The position numbers and the translations under genes are program-made. Of a DNA stretch of 12,781 bases, positions 6,614 to 12,781 are shown in pieces (positions within the stretch are counted from its first letter, which is position 1; each line of letters begins with the position of its first letter). The stretch spans positions 1 to 12,781 of the forward strand of contig NZ_CALIII010000336.1 of NCBI RefSeq assembly GCF_938018145.1, read 5' to 3'. The notes beneath the pieces were generated by a model. That model made no database searches, had not been told where the DNA came from, and worked only from the letters and a program-made list of their open reading frames with translations. This stretch comes from an uncultured Campylobacter sp. (GTDB lineage Bacteria > Campylobacterota > Campylobacteria > Campylobacterales > Campylobacteraceae).

Positions 6614-8755
6614 TTACAAAATATCCCTCTGCCCTTTTGCGTTCATCGGGCTTAGCACGCCCATTTGCTCCATCTGTTCGATGATCGTAGCTGCGCGGTT
6701 GTAGCCGATTTTTAGGCGGCGTTGTAGATAGCTGATCGAGGTTTTTTGCTCGCTTAGCACGATCTCTTTGGCCTCTTCGTAGAGCTCGTCTAGCTCGCCC
6801 GCTACGGCGCCGGAGCCCGCACCTCCGCTAGCGCCATCCTCGGCTAGAAATCTCTCGTCGTAGACCACCTCTTGCTGCGCTTTTAGGAAATTTACTATCG
6901 TGTCGATCTCTTTTTCGCTAGCAAAGGGCGCATGCAGTCTGATGACGCCGGGACTTCCCGGAGGAGTAAATAGCATATCGCCGCGTCCTAGCAGACTCTC
7001 CGCGCCCATTTGATCCAGGATCACCTTGCTGTCGATGCGCTGACCGACGCGGTAGCTGATACGGCTAGGTAAATTTGCCTTGATTAGCCCCGTCACGACA
7101 TCCACGCTCGGGCGCTGGGTAGCTACGATGAGATGTATGCCGCTAGCTCTGGCCATCTGCGCTAGACGCCCGATGTATAGCTCCACGTCCTTGCCGCTAG
7201 TCATCATGAGATCGGCTAGCTCGTCGATGATCACGACGATGTACGGGAACTGCTCGCCGCCCTCTTCTTTCATTTTTTCGTTGTAGCTTTCGATGTTTTT
7301 GGTGCGCGTGCGGCTCATGATCTGGTTGCGGCGCTCCATCTCGGCGACCATATTTGATAGCGCGGTGATGGCCTGCTTAGCCTGCGTGATGACGGGCGTG
7401 AGCAGGTGCGGGATGTCGTTATAGATACTAAACTCGAGCATCTTAGGATCTATCATCATCAGGCGAAGCGTCTGCGGGCTGTTGCGATATAGTAAGCTTA
7501 GAAGCATCGCGTTTATGCCCACGCTCTTGCCGGATCCCGTCGTGCCAGCGATTAGCAGGTGTGGAAGTTTTTTAAGATCGGTGACAAAAGGCGCGCCGAC
7601 GATATCCTTGCCTAGCGCGATAGTTAGCGGACTGCTCGAGTTTTTAAAAACTTCGCTATCTAAAATTTCCTTTAGATAGACGGTTTCGATGTTTTTATTA
7701 GGCACTTCGATACCTACGACGTCTTTGCCGGGGATCGGCGCCTGGATGCGGATAGTCTGAGCGCGCAGAGCCATCGCGAGGTCGTCTTGCAGGGTTAAAA
7801 TTTTACTCACTTTGATATGCGGCGCCTGACGAAACTCAAACGTCGTAACGATCGGCCCCGTGTAGGTGCGCACGACGTCGCCGTCTATTTTAAATTTGCG
7901 CAGTTTATCGAGCAGATCGGAGATCTTTTGATCGATCTCGGCTTCGTTTACGCTGTTTGATCTTTTAGGCGGATCGGCTAAAAATTTAAGCGGCGGCAAC
8001 GCAAAATCCTTAGGCTTTTCGACCTTGCCTTTTTCCATTTGTTCGAGTAGTTTTTTATTTTCGGCGACTTCGTTTAGGATCTCGACGCCATTTATCGTGA
8101 CCGTACTTTTTTCTTCTAAATTTAACTCGACCTCATCTTGCGCTTCGTATTCGTCGTCTTGGCTGTCTTCGTCCTCTAGCTCTTCGCCGTTTTCCTCGCT
8201 CAAATTTGACTCGCTTTGAGCTTTAGGCTTTTTGATTTGTCTAGGTTTTTTTTGCGATTTTGGTTTAAACTCGCTCATATTTTCAAATTTATCCTCATTG
8301 GCACTGGGCTCGACGAAAGCCTTTTTTAGGATAGCTATGATGTTATCCTGCGCGATGAGACCAAAGCTAAGCACAAAAAGCATCAAGATAAATACCCACA
8401 TGCCTATCACGCCGGCGACGTCTTTTAGCGCCTCGTTCACGGTGTTTGCAACCAGTCCGCCGTAGTTAGCGTCTGCGCCTGATTGAAACATCAAAAACGC
8501 CAAAAATAGCAGCGCCGCTCCAAGCGCGGTCTGGGCAAATTCGGCGTTAAAGTCGTTAAAGTATTTGTAAATATAATACGCAAAAAATATAAAAACAAAA
8601 GGATAAACATAAGCGATAAAGCCGAAAAACTTGAAGTTCCAAAGCCCGATCGCGTTGCCGAAGCTGCCGACGAAATTTGCCGCGGGTGCGATGGTAGCGA
8701 TCCCAAAAAAAATCAAAAAGCAAACGACTACTACTAAAACCGATTCTCTTAAAAT
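6614..8755 (-). CDS. ftsK: DNA translocase FtsK, probably with an AUU start
   Basis: A septum-anchored DNA pump that clears and orients the chromosome terminus during division. I place the start at ATT 8755-8753 (713 residues) because AAAAGGA lies six bases upstream and because residues 6-22 then form a full first membrane helix. The first standard start, TTG at 8716, lacks a good ribosome site and cuts the helix in half. In this numbering four helices lie at about residues 6-22, 40-63, 75-91 and 113-135, followed by an acidic linker at about 181-216. The motor contains the alpha domain (about 266-358), Walker A GTTGSGKS (404-411), Walker B VVIIDE (507-512), and ATQRPSVDVVTGLIKANLP (544-562). 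The gamma winged-helix domain (about 653-713) includes the helix with GYNRAATIIEQMEQMGVL. The linker is short compared with E. coli FtsK, as usual in this group. Confidence 0.95.
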   Translation of the reverse strand: MLRESVLVVVVCFLIFFGIATIAPAANFVGSFGNAIGLWNFKFFGFIAYVYPFVFIFFAYYIYKYFNDFNAEFAQTALGAALLFLAFLMFQSGADANYGGLVANTVNEALKDVAGVIGMWVFILMLFVLSFGLIAQDNIIAILKKAFVEPSANEDKFENMSEFKPKSQKKPRQIKKPKAQSESNLSEENGEELEDEDSQDDEYEAQDEVELNLEEKSTVTINGVEILNEVAENKKLLEQMEKGKVEKPKDFALPPLKFLADPPKRSNSVNEAEIDQKISDLLDKLRKFKIDGDVVRTYTGPIVTTFEFRQAPHIKVSKILTLQDDLAMALRAQTIRIQAPIPGKDVVGIEVPNKNIETVYLKEILDSEVFKNSSSPLTIALGKDIVGAPFVTDLKKLPHLLIAGTTGSGKSVGINAMLLSLLYRNSPQTLRLMMIDPKMLEFSIYNDIPHLLTPVITQAKQAITALSNMVAEMERRNQIMSRTRTKNIESYNEKMKEEGGEQFPYIVVIIDELADLMMTSGKDVELYIGRLAQMARASGIHLIVATQRPSVDVVTGLIKANLPSRISYRVGQRIDSKVILDQMGAESLLGRGDMLFTPPGSPGVIRLHAPFASEKEIDTIVNFLKAQQEVVYDERFLAEDGASGGAGSGAVAGELDELYEEAKEIVLSEQKTSISYLQRRLKIGYNRAATIIEQMEQMGVLSPMNAKGQRDIL

Positions 8756-8768
8756 GGCGCGTCCTTTT
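8753..8768 (-). promoter_or_regulatory. Ribosome binding site that points to an ATT start for ftsK
   Basis: On the minus strand AAAAGGA (8768-8762) is followed by the six-base spacer CGCGCC and then ATT (8755-8753). From the upstream in-frame stop to the TTG at 8716 there is no ATG, GTG or TTG in this frame, so this is the only well-placed initiation site. AUU starts are rare but established (E. coli infC, pcnB). Confidence 0.6.
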
Positions 8769-8879
8769 AAATTGAGTAAATTTAAATTTGCGGGAGAGCT
8801 AAATTTGAGCCAAATTTATCAAATTTGACCCCCTTTGCGCTCCGCCCGCTTTGATAACGAAACTTTAATAAAACGGTAG

Positions 8880-8885
8880 ATTATA
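8880..8885 (-). promoter_or_regulatory. Probable sigma-70 -10 element (TATAAT) for ftsK
   Basis: A perfect TATAAT reads on the minus strand at 8885-8880, within CGCTATAATCTACCG, just past the flgL stop codon. It is about 125 bases before the ftsK start, implying a leader of roughly 115-120 bases. The leader contains five AAATTT copies between 8780 and 8827. This would let ftsK be expressed independently of the flagellar promoter of flgL. No strong -35 is seen. Confidence 0.45.
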
Positions 8886-8893
8886 GCGAGTTT

Positions 8894-11149
8894 TTACATA
8901 TAGTTTAATAACGAGAGCTGATTTATCTTCGCCACGGACTGCAACATCGCCTGATACGACATCATTTTTTGCATGAGATTCATATAGGTCTCGCCGTAGT
9001 CGGCGTTTATGATATCGGCCTTGACGGTTTTTACGTTTACTTCCATGATACTGGCGCGAGTGTTGGTATCCGCTAGCGCCGCGCTTTGAGCGCCCACTTT
9101 GGTGTGGATTTTGCTCACGTGATCGGCGATATGATCTAGCCTCTCGATAGCGCCTTGGATACCTGAGTTTCGCGGATGTTCACCCTCGCTATCGGCGCGG
9201 TACTGACCGCTCCTAACAGCCTCTATCATCCTATCTAGATCATCAAAAATATCCACGCTCGGGCTATCTATCTCGACGCCGTTGTTTGCCGAAAAGCTCC
9301 ACAGCGAGCCGTCTCCTTGCTTGGTTGCAGGCGTTGTGCCGGTGCTATCGCCCGCAAATTTATCGACATTTCTATTATCGTAAATACCGACTTTTATCGG
9401 CGTGACGGCATTTTGTTTGTCGGTTACTTTTATTCGGCCGCGGTGATCCATGTTTGCCTCGACGCTGCCTTGCGAATTTGCGATGGCTTGTTTATAGTCG
9501 TTAAATGTATTACCGGCGGGCATACTATCGCTAGCGACCATACCGATGATATCGTTTAACTGCCTAAAGGTCATATCTTTTGACTGTGTTTCTCTGCCCT
9601 CGGTGGTTGGTGGATTAGTCGTATCGTTATAAAAGCTATCCCAAACCGGTCCGTTATAATGAGTTACGGGTGCGATTGGATTACCGTTGTTATCAGTTAC
9701 TTGCGCTATATTAACCGTGGCATTTCCCGATGTAGCCGGAGGCGTAGGCGCGCCAAATTTAATGAGCACATCATAGGTAGATCCGCTTTTTGATTTTATT
9801 TGCATTTGTAGCTCTTGGCCGTTTATGTTATATTTATCTCTTTCTTTGTCATATAAATTCTTTGCGCCGACAACTTGGCTTAGCGTAGTGTTATCGTCGG
9901 CAAATTTACCGCTACCGCGCTCTACTTGCGATACTGTGCCTATTAGATTTCTACCCTCTTGCTTAAAGTTTATCTTGTCGTAGTCGTAGGCATTTGTAAC
10001 GGCTCCGCCTAGGTCTTCGTATTTGCTTTTAACAAATTCCGTGATTTCATAGTCGTCGGGGTTTGCTCGCACCATGGCTTCGAGTGAGTTTGCGCCGCTA
10101 GTTAGGCTATCTACCGTATCAAAGGCACTTGAGGCTCCAGCTATACCGCCAGCTAGAGCGCCAGCGTTTGCCACCTTTTTCGTCGCCGCTATCATGTGAA
10201 AATCAATAACCTGATTGCCCTTGCTTAGGTCTTTTACGTTGATTTGACCCTGGTTATTTATCGTTACTTCGACGACTTTATTGGTCGGAGTGTTGCCGTA
10301 TTCGGTGCCGATTTTTTCTAGCAAGTCGTTTATCGAAGCGTCCGACGTCATCTTAAATTTACTCGTAAAGCTCGTACCGTTTGGCTTTTTGCCCTGCAAG
10401 AAAAACGTCGTATCCTGAAACTGCCTAACGCCGGTTCCGGTAAAATCTTGATTGGTTAGAGTTTTTTCGTCTTTTACATATTTAAAGCCGATCAGGTCGC
10501 GCATTTTGTGTTCGCTATCGATATAAACGGTCTTGTTTCTGTCGTCTAAATTTTGCACTTTTAGCATTGTGTTGGAGGTGACTTTTTTATTATAATCGCC
10601 GTCCTTACCCAAAAACAGCTCCTGCCCGTTTTGGTTGTAGGTCAAATTTACCTGAGCTCCGCCTACAGCTTTCATAGTTTGCGCATTGCCGAAATACTCA
10701 TTTGTATCGCCGTTTACAGGTTTTGTATTTATCGCGCTTCCAGAAAATAAAAACTGCCCGTTGATCGAGGTATTTGCGATATTTACTAGGTGATTTTTGA
10801 TACCCTGAAGGTCGTTTGCGATAGCTTCGCGAGAGGTTTTGGAGTGGATTTCATTAGCGCCTTGAACCAGCTTTGTTTTAAAAGTCTCAAGCTGCTGCTT
10901 AAATTCGCCCAAAGCCTTATCTGTATTTTTTGAAAAGTGCTGCGCTTTCGACGTCGCCGTTTGCACCTGCTCAAGCGTCGCAACCTCATAATCAAGCCTC
11001 ATGCCGTCGTTATAGACGCTGCTGTCCTCGAAAGAATTTTGGATTTTTAGACCGGTTGACATTTGGTTATTTAGCTTGTAAAGCGCTTTCATATTAGTCT
11101 GATAGTCGTAGTTGTTCATAAATTTCATCAACTGATTCGTCATTCTCAT
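8894..11149 (-). CDS. flgL: Flagellar hook-filament junction protein FlgL (HAP3), large Campylobacter type
   Basis: Sits between hook and filament and is exported by the flagellar type III system, so it has no Sec signal. The 751-residue protein has the flagellin-like ends that form the D0/D1 coiled coils. At the N-terminus, MRMTNQLMKFMNNYD is followed by NNQMSTGLKIQNSFEDSSVY and, at about residues 127-138, the FlgL hallmark TSINGQFLFSGS. The C-terminal helix ends MSYQAMLQSVAKINQLSLLNYM. The long middle (about 150-670) replaces the small outer domain of enteric FlgL (about 317 residues); as I recall, the C. jejuni protein is of similar size (about 750). The ATG at 11149 has AAGGA (11162-11158) eight bases upstream and a sigma-54 promoter just before that. 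ftsK follows on the same strand. A second ATG two codons in (11143) is a possible alternative start. Confidence 0.95.
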   Translation of the reverse strand: MRMTNQLMKFMNNYDYQTNMKALYKLNNQMSTGLKIQNSFEDSSVYNDGMRLDYEVATLEQVQTATSKAQHFSKNTDKALGEFKQQLETFKTKLVQGANEIHSKTSREAIANDLQGIKNHLVNIANTSINGQFLFSGSAINTKPVNGDTNEYFGNAQTMKAVGGAQVNLTYNQNGQELFLGKDGDYNKKVTSNTMLKVQNLDDRNKTVYIDSEHKMRDLIGFKYVKDEKTLTNQDFTGTGVRQFQDTTFFLQGKKPNGTSFTSKFKMTSDASINDLLEKIGTEYGNTPTNKVVEVTINNQGQINVKDLSKGNQVIDFHMIAATKKVANAGALAGGIAGASSAFDTVDSLTSGANSLEAMVRANPDDYEITEFVKSKYEDLGGAVTNAYDYDKINFKQEGRNLIGTVSQVERGSGKFADDNTTLSQVVGAKNLYDKERDKYNINGQELQMQIKSKSGSTYDVLIKFGAPTPPATSGNATVNIAQVTDNNGNPIAPVTHYNGPVWDSFYNDTTNPPTTEGRETQSKDMTFRQLNDIIGMVASDSMPAGNTFNDYKQAIANSQGSVEANMDHRGRIKVTDKQNAVTPIKVGIYDNRNVDKFAGDSTGTTPATKQGDGSLWSFSANNGVEIDSPSVDIFDDLDRMIEAVRSGQYRADSEGEHPRNSGIQGAIERLDHIADHVSKIHTKVGAQSAALADTNTRASIMEVNVKTVKADIINADYGETYMNLMQKMMSYQAMLQSVAKINQLSLLNYM

Positions 11150-11182
11150 TGAGTTTTTCCTTAAATTTAATCAAGCTCTTAT

Positions 11183-11200
11183 AAGCAAATAAAGTTCCAC
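11183..11200 (-). promoter_or_regulatory. Sigma-54 (RpoN) promoter for flgL
   Basis: On the minus strand TGGAAC (11199-11194) and TTGCTT (11188-11183) are spaced so that the invariant GG and GC are separated by exactly ten bases, as sigma-54 requires. Transcription should begin about 12 bases past the GC, near 11173, leaving a leader of about 24 bases that contains the flgL ribosome binding site. In Campylobacter this class is driven by sigma-54 with the FlgSR two-component system, which suits a hook-junction gene. Confidence 0.85.
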
Positions 11201-11240
11201 TCGCTATATCGTCAAATTTCAAAATTTATTTAGTTTTAGA

Positions 11241-11264
11241 TATGATTTTGCCAAATTTAAGGAG
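11241..11264 (+). promoter_or_regulatory. Likely -10 element and ribosome binding site of the yaaA-family gene
   Basis: TATGAT at 11241-11246, in a T-rich context, would start RNA near 11253. A strong Shine-Dalgarno AAGGAG follows at 11259-11264, five bases before ATG 11270. The ribosome site is clear; the -10 is plausible only, with no -35 visible. It is divergent from the flgL promoter about 45 bases away. Confidence 0.45.
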
Positions 11265-11269
11265 CATCA

Positions 11270-12007
11270 ATGAAAATACTTTTTTCGCCGAGCGAAGCCA
11301 AAACCGCCGTAAGTCCAAACAAATTTATAGATAGAAACGACTTTATTTTTCAAAATTTATATGAAAAGCGGTGCGAAATTTTAAAAATTTACGATGATTT
11401 TTTGCAAACGGCTACCGTTGAAAAAATCTCAAAACTTTTCGGCGTTAAAAATTTGACCGATGAGCCTAGTTTGCGCGAAAGCCTTTTTAAAAAAGGCGCG
11501 GTAAAAGCAATCCTGCGATATGACGGAGTAGCCTACAAGCACCTTGACTACCGCAGCCTTGATAACGCGGCGCAGGAGTTTATAGATAAAAACACGCTGA
11601 TTTTTTCAAATTTATTCGGCCCCGTGACAGCGGCAGACATGCTGCCTGAATACAAACTAAAGCAAGGCGAGCGCATAAACGGGCTAAATTTGGAGGAATT
11701 TTATAGGCAAAATTTTAGCGACGAGATAGATAGATGGCTAGGGGATGATGATATTTTGGACCTTAGGGCTGAGTTTTACGAAAAATTTTACCGCATACAA
11801 AAACCGTTTGCGACATTTAAATTTCTAAAAAACGGCAAAGTCGTCAGCCACTACGCCAAAGCTTATCGCGGGATAGTTTTGAGGCAGGTTGCCAAAAACC
11901 AGGTGAAAAATTTCGGCGAACTTTGCAAAATGGATATAGAAAATTTGCGCCTCATAGATATCAAAAAAACGGGGCTAAAAAGCGAGTTTTTGGTGCAAAT
12001 AGTCTAA
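11270..12007 (+). CDS. yaaA: YaaA-family (UPF0246/DUF328) peroxide stress protein
   Basis: Members of this family bind DNA and, in E. coli, limit free intracellular iron and damage during hydrogen peroxide stress. The 245-residue product has the family landmarks in order. MKILFSPSEAK is at the N-terminus, LRYDGVAYKHLDY at about residues 82-94, IFSNLFGPVTAADMLPEYKL at 111-130 (matching the usual SGLYG...P.D....Y.L pattern), and SHYAKAYRGIVLRQVAK at 193-209. No signal peptide or membrane helix is present, so it is expected to be cytoplasmic. Length is close to E. coli YaaA (about 258). It stands alone between the divergent flgL promoter and hup; no terminator is obvious after it. Family assignment is firm; the peroxide role is transferred from E. 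coli. Confidence 0.9.
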   Translation: MKILFSPSEAKTAVSPNKFIDRNDFIFQNLYEKRCEILKIYDDFLQTATVEKISKLFGVKNLTDEPSLRESLFKKGAVKAILRYDGVAYKHLDYRSLDNAAQEFIDKNTLIFSNLFGPVTAADMLPEYKLKQGERINGLNLEEFYRQNFSDEIDRWLGDDDILDLRAEFYEKFYRIQKPFATFKFLKNGKVVSHYAKAYRGIVLRQVAKNQVKNFGELCKMDIENLRLIDIKKTGLKSEFLVQIV

Positions 12008-12065
12008 AATTCGCTATTTTTTGTCAAATTTGCGTGAAATTCGTTAAATTTTCGGCTAAAAACTA

Positions 12066-12094
12066 TTGTATTTTTTATAAAAACGTTGTAAAAT
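12066..12094 (+). promoter_or_regulatory. Sigma-70 promoter of hup
   Basis: TTGTAT (12066-12071) and TAAAAT (12089-12094) are 17 bases apart, an ideal spacing. The start of transcription is expected near 12101, giving a leader of about 27 bases that contains AAGGA (12116-12120), seven bases before the ATG at 12128. Confidence 0.6.
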
Positions 12095-12127
12095 GCCCGC
12101 ATATCACTTCTTATTAAGGATGGTTCA

Positions 12128-12430
12128 ATGAAAAAAGCTGATTTTATTCAAGCTGTTGCCGAAAAGGCTGGTCTTTCTAAAAAAGATTCTCTAAAAGTCG
12201 TTGACGCGGCACTAGAAGTAATCCAAAACGCACTAGTTGCAGGAGATAGCGTTAGCTTTATAGGTTTTGGTACATTCGGTACAGCCGATAGAGCAGCTAG
12301 AAAAGCAAGAGTACCTGGAACTAAAAAAGTTATCGACGTTCCTGCTAGCAAAGCCGTTAAATTTAAAGTGGGCAAAAAACTAAAAGAAGCCGTAGTAGCC
12401 GGTGCGGGCAAAAAAGGCAAAAAGAAATAA
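12128..12430 (+). CDS. hup: DNA-binding protein HU (histone-like)
   Basis: A small basic nucleoid protein that binds and bends DNA as a dimer, with little sequence preference. The 100-residue product starts MKKADFIQAVAEKAGLSKKD, the helix-turn-helix dimer core. It has the GDSVSFIGFGTFGTADRAARKARVPGT segment that leads into the DNA-clasping beta arm, whose tip carries the intercalating proline within ARVPGT (residues 60-65). It ends in a basic lysine-rich tail (KKGKKK) slightly longer than the 90-residue E. coli HU. Codon use is less GC-rich at third positions than in the flanking genes, as expected for a highly expressed gene here. It has its own promoter and a strong terminator, so it is probably a single-gene transcript. 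Confidence 0.97.
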   Translation: MKKADFIQAVAEKAGLSKKDSLKVVDAALEVIQNALVAGDSVSFIGFGTFGTADRAARKARVPGTKKVIDVPASKAVKFKVGKKLKEAVVAGAGKKGKKK

Positions 12431-12439
12431 TCCCCCTTT

Positions 12440-12476
12440 CATGAAAGCTCAAATTTGAGCTTTCATGCTTTTTTAA
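12440..12476 (+). terminator. Rho-independent terminator after hup
   Basis: A perfect 28-base palindrome spans 12440-12467 (CATGAAAGCTCAAA and its reverse complement), with AAATTT at its centre. It is followed by CTTTTTTAA. It lies ten bases after the hup stop. Pairing can extend almost to the middle, leaving a loop of about four bases. Confidence 0.9.
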
Positions 12477-12499
12477 TCTCTTTTTTATATCTTTCAAGG

Positions 12500-12505
12500 T
12501 AAAAT
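12500..12505 (+). promoter_or_regulatory. Possible -10 element for the tRNA-Leu gene
   Basis: TAAAAT at 12500-12505 is 15 bases before the tRNA 5' end, a normal distance for start and processing. The region upstream is T-rich, with no clear -35. It lies after the hup terminator, so the tRNA probably has its own promoter. Confidence 0.4.
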
Positions 12506-12520
12506 CTCAACTCTTTATTA

Positions 12521-12607
12521 GCCCGAGTGGTGAAACCGGTAGACGCGCCAGACTCAAAATCTGGTAAGGGCAACCTTGTGTCGGTTCGAGTCCGACCTCG
12601 GGCACCA
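12521..12607 (+). tRNA. tRNA-Leu (anticodon CAA)
   Basis: The 87-base gene has acceptor arms GCCCGAG (12521-12527) and CTCGGGC, and an encoded 3' ACCA. The anticodon stem is CCAGA/TCTGG around the loop CTCAAAA (12553-12559), giving anticodon CAA (12555-12557), which reads the leucine codon UUG. A variable arm and a T loop GGTTCGAGTCC follow, fitting a class II tRNA-Leu. The 3' CCA is genome-encoded. Confidence 0.96.
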
Positions 12608-12781
12608 TTTACCCCGAAACCTCAAGTTTAAAAAGCCTGACTAAATTCCCTAATAGACGCATATAACAAATAAAAAAGGTAATGTCAATACATCTAATCC
12701 GATAATTATCGCATTGGGTGAAAATACCTCTTTTTACGGTTATTTTGTATAGATTTGTATAGCTAGTCAACATCTTATAAT
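12608..12781. other. Gene-free stretch after tRNA-Leu with dyads and a promoter-like end
   Basis: I see no ORF here. The stretch contains a 12-base palindrome CGATAATTATCG (12700-12711). An imperfect inverted repeat lies nearly symmetric around it: TAAAAAAGGTA at 12671-12681 and TACCTCTTTTTA at 12725-12736. A tandem direct repeat TTTGTATAG occurs at 12744-12752 and 12754-12762 (10-base period). A perfect TATAAT (12776-12781) sits at the very end of the window, so a gene to the right may be transcribed from here. Confidence 0.4.

Noticed and set aside
8025..8219. Serine-rich open frame on the plus strand opposite ftsK
   Set aside because: It is the complement of the acidic linker codons of FtsK (Glu/Asp codons read as Ser/Phe codons), an expected shadow.
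11206..11243. CGATAT on the minus strand upstream of flgL as a sigma-28 -10 box
   Set aside because: TAAA elements upstream are at about 13 and 17 bases rather than the expected spacing, and the sigma-54 site nearer the gene is a full match.
12120..12131. ATG-GTT-CAA-TGA mini-ORF overlapping the hup start
   Set aside because: Its ATG overlaps the hup ribosome binding site itself, so it has no initiation site of its own; probably chance.
12148..12420. 90-codon antisense frame covering hup
   Set aside because: HU is certain on the plus strand; the opposite frame is an alanine/leucine/proline-rich shadow without its own signals.

Overview
The window looks like chromosomal DNA from a Campylobacter of mid-range GC, most like the C. 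showae / rectus / curvus / concisus group. This is inferred from gene content, order and base habits, not from a search. Pointers are the pair flgL-ftsK read in that order, an unusually large FlgL, uppS followed by a prepilin peptidase, an LptF/G permease and truA, a sigma-54 promoter before flgL, and an extreme excess of the hexamer AAATTT.

Layout. Positions 2-1382 (+) hold the 3' part of an unrecognised gene and uppS (undecaprenyl diphosphate synthase). A 341-base non-coding stretch follows. Positions 1724-5515 (+) are a tightly packed operon: prepilin peptidase, LptF/LptG-family permease, truA with a large C-terminal insertion, and a DUF3137-like membrane protein; the genes overlap or abut. 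Positions 5516-6493 are strikingly AT-rich (about 26% G+C by hand count over 5761-6300) and carry two minus-strand genes, a two-helix membrane protein with a PH-like tail and a 53-residue protein with a very good ribosome binding site. Next, also on the minus strand, come a likely 30-residue single-helix membrane peptide, ftsK, and flgL. Divergent from flgL is a yaaA-family gene (+), then hup (HU) with a promoter and a textbook terminator, and a tRNA-Leu(CAA). The last 174 bases have no gene but contain dyads and a promoter-like end.

How they fit together. The left half is mostly cell-envelope biogenesis: the undecaprenyl carrier lipid, lipopolysaccharide or lipooligosaccharide transport, and prepilin or pseudopilin maturation, with a tRNA-modification enzyme in the same operon. 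The right half is flagellar hook-filament junction, chromosome segregation at division, peroxide protection and nucleoid architecture. The flgL promoter is of the flagellar sigma-54 class, while ftsK appears to have its own sigma-70-type promoter just after flgL, so the two neighbours are probably regulated separately.

The points most worth a second look are: ftsK seems to start at an AUU codon; TruA carries an insertion of about 80 residues; two small genes (53 and 30 residues) are easily missed; the AT-rich island between two housekeeping blocks looks acquired; and AAATTT occurs about 95 times where about 5 or 6 would be expected.
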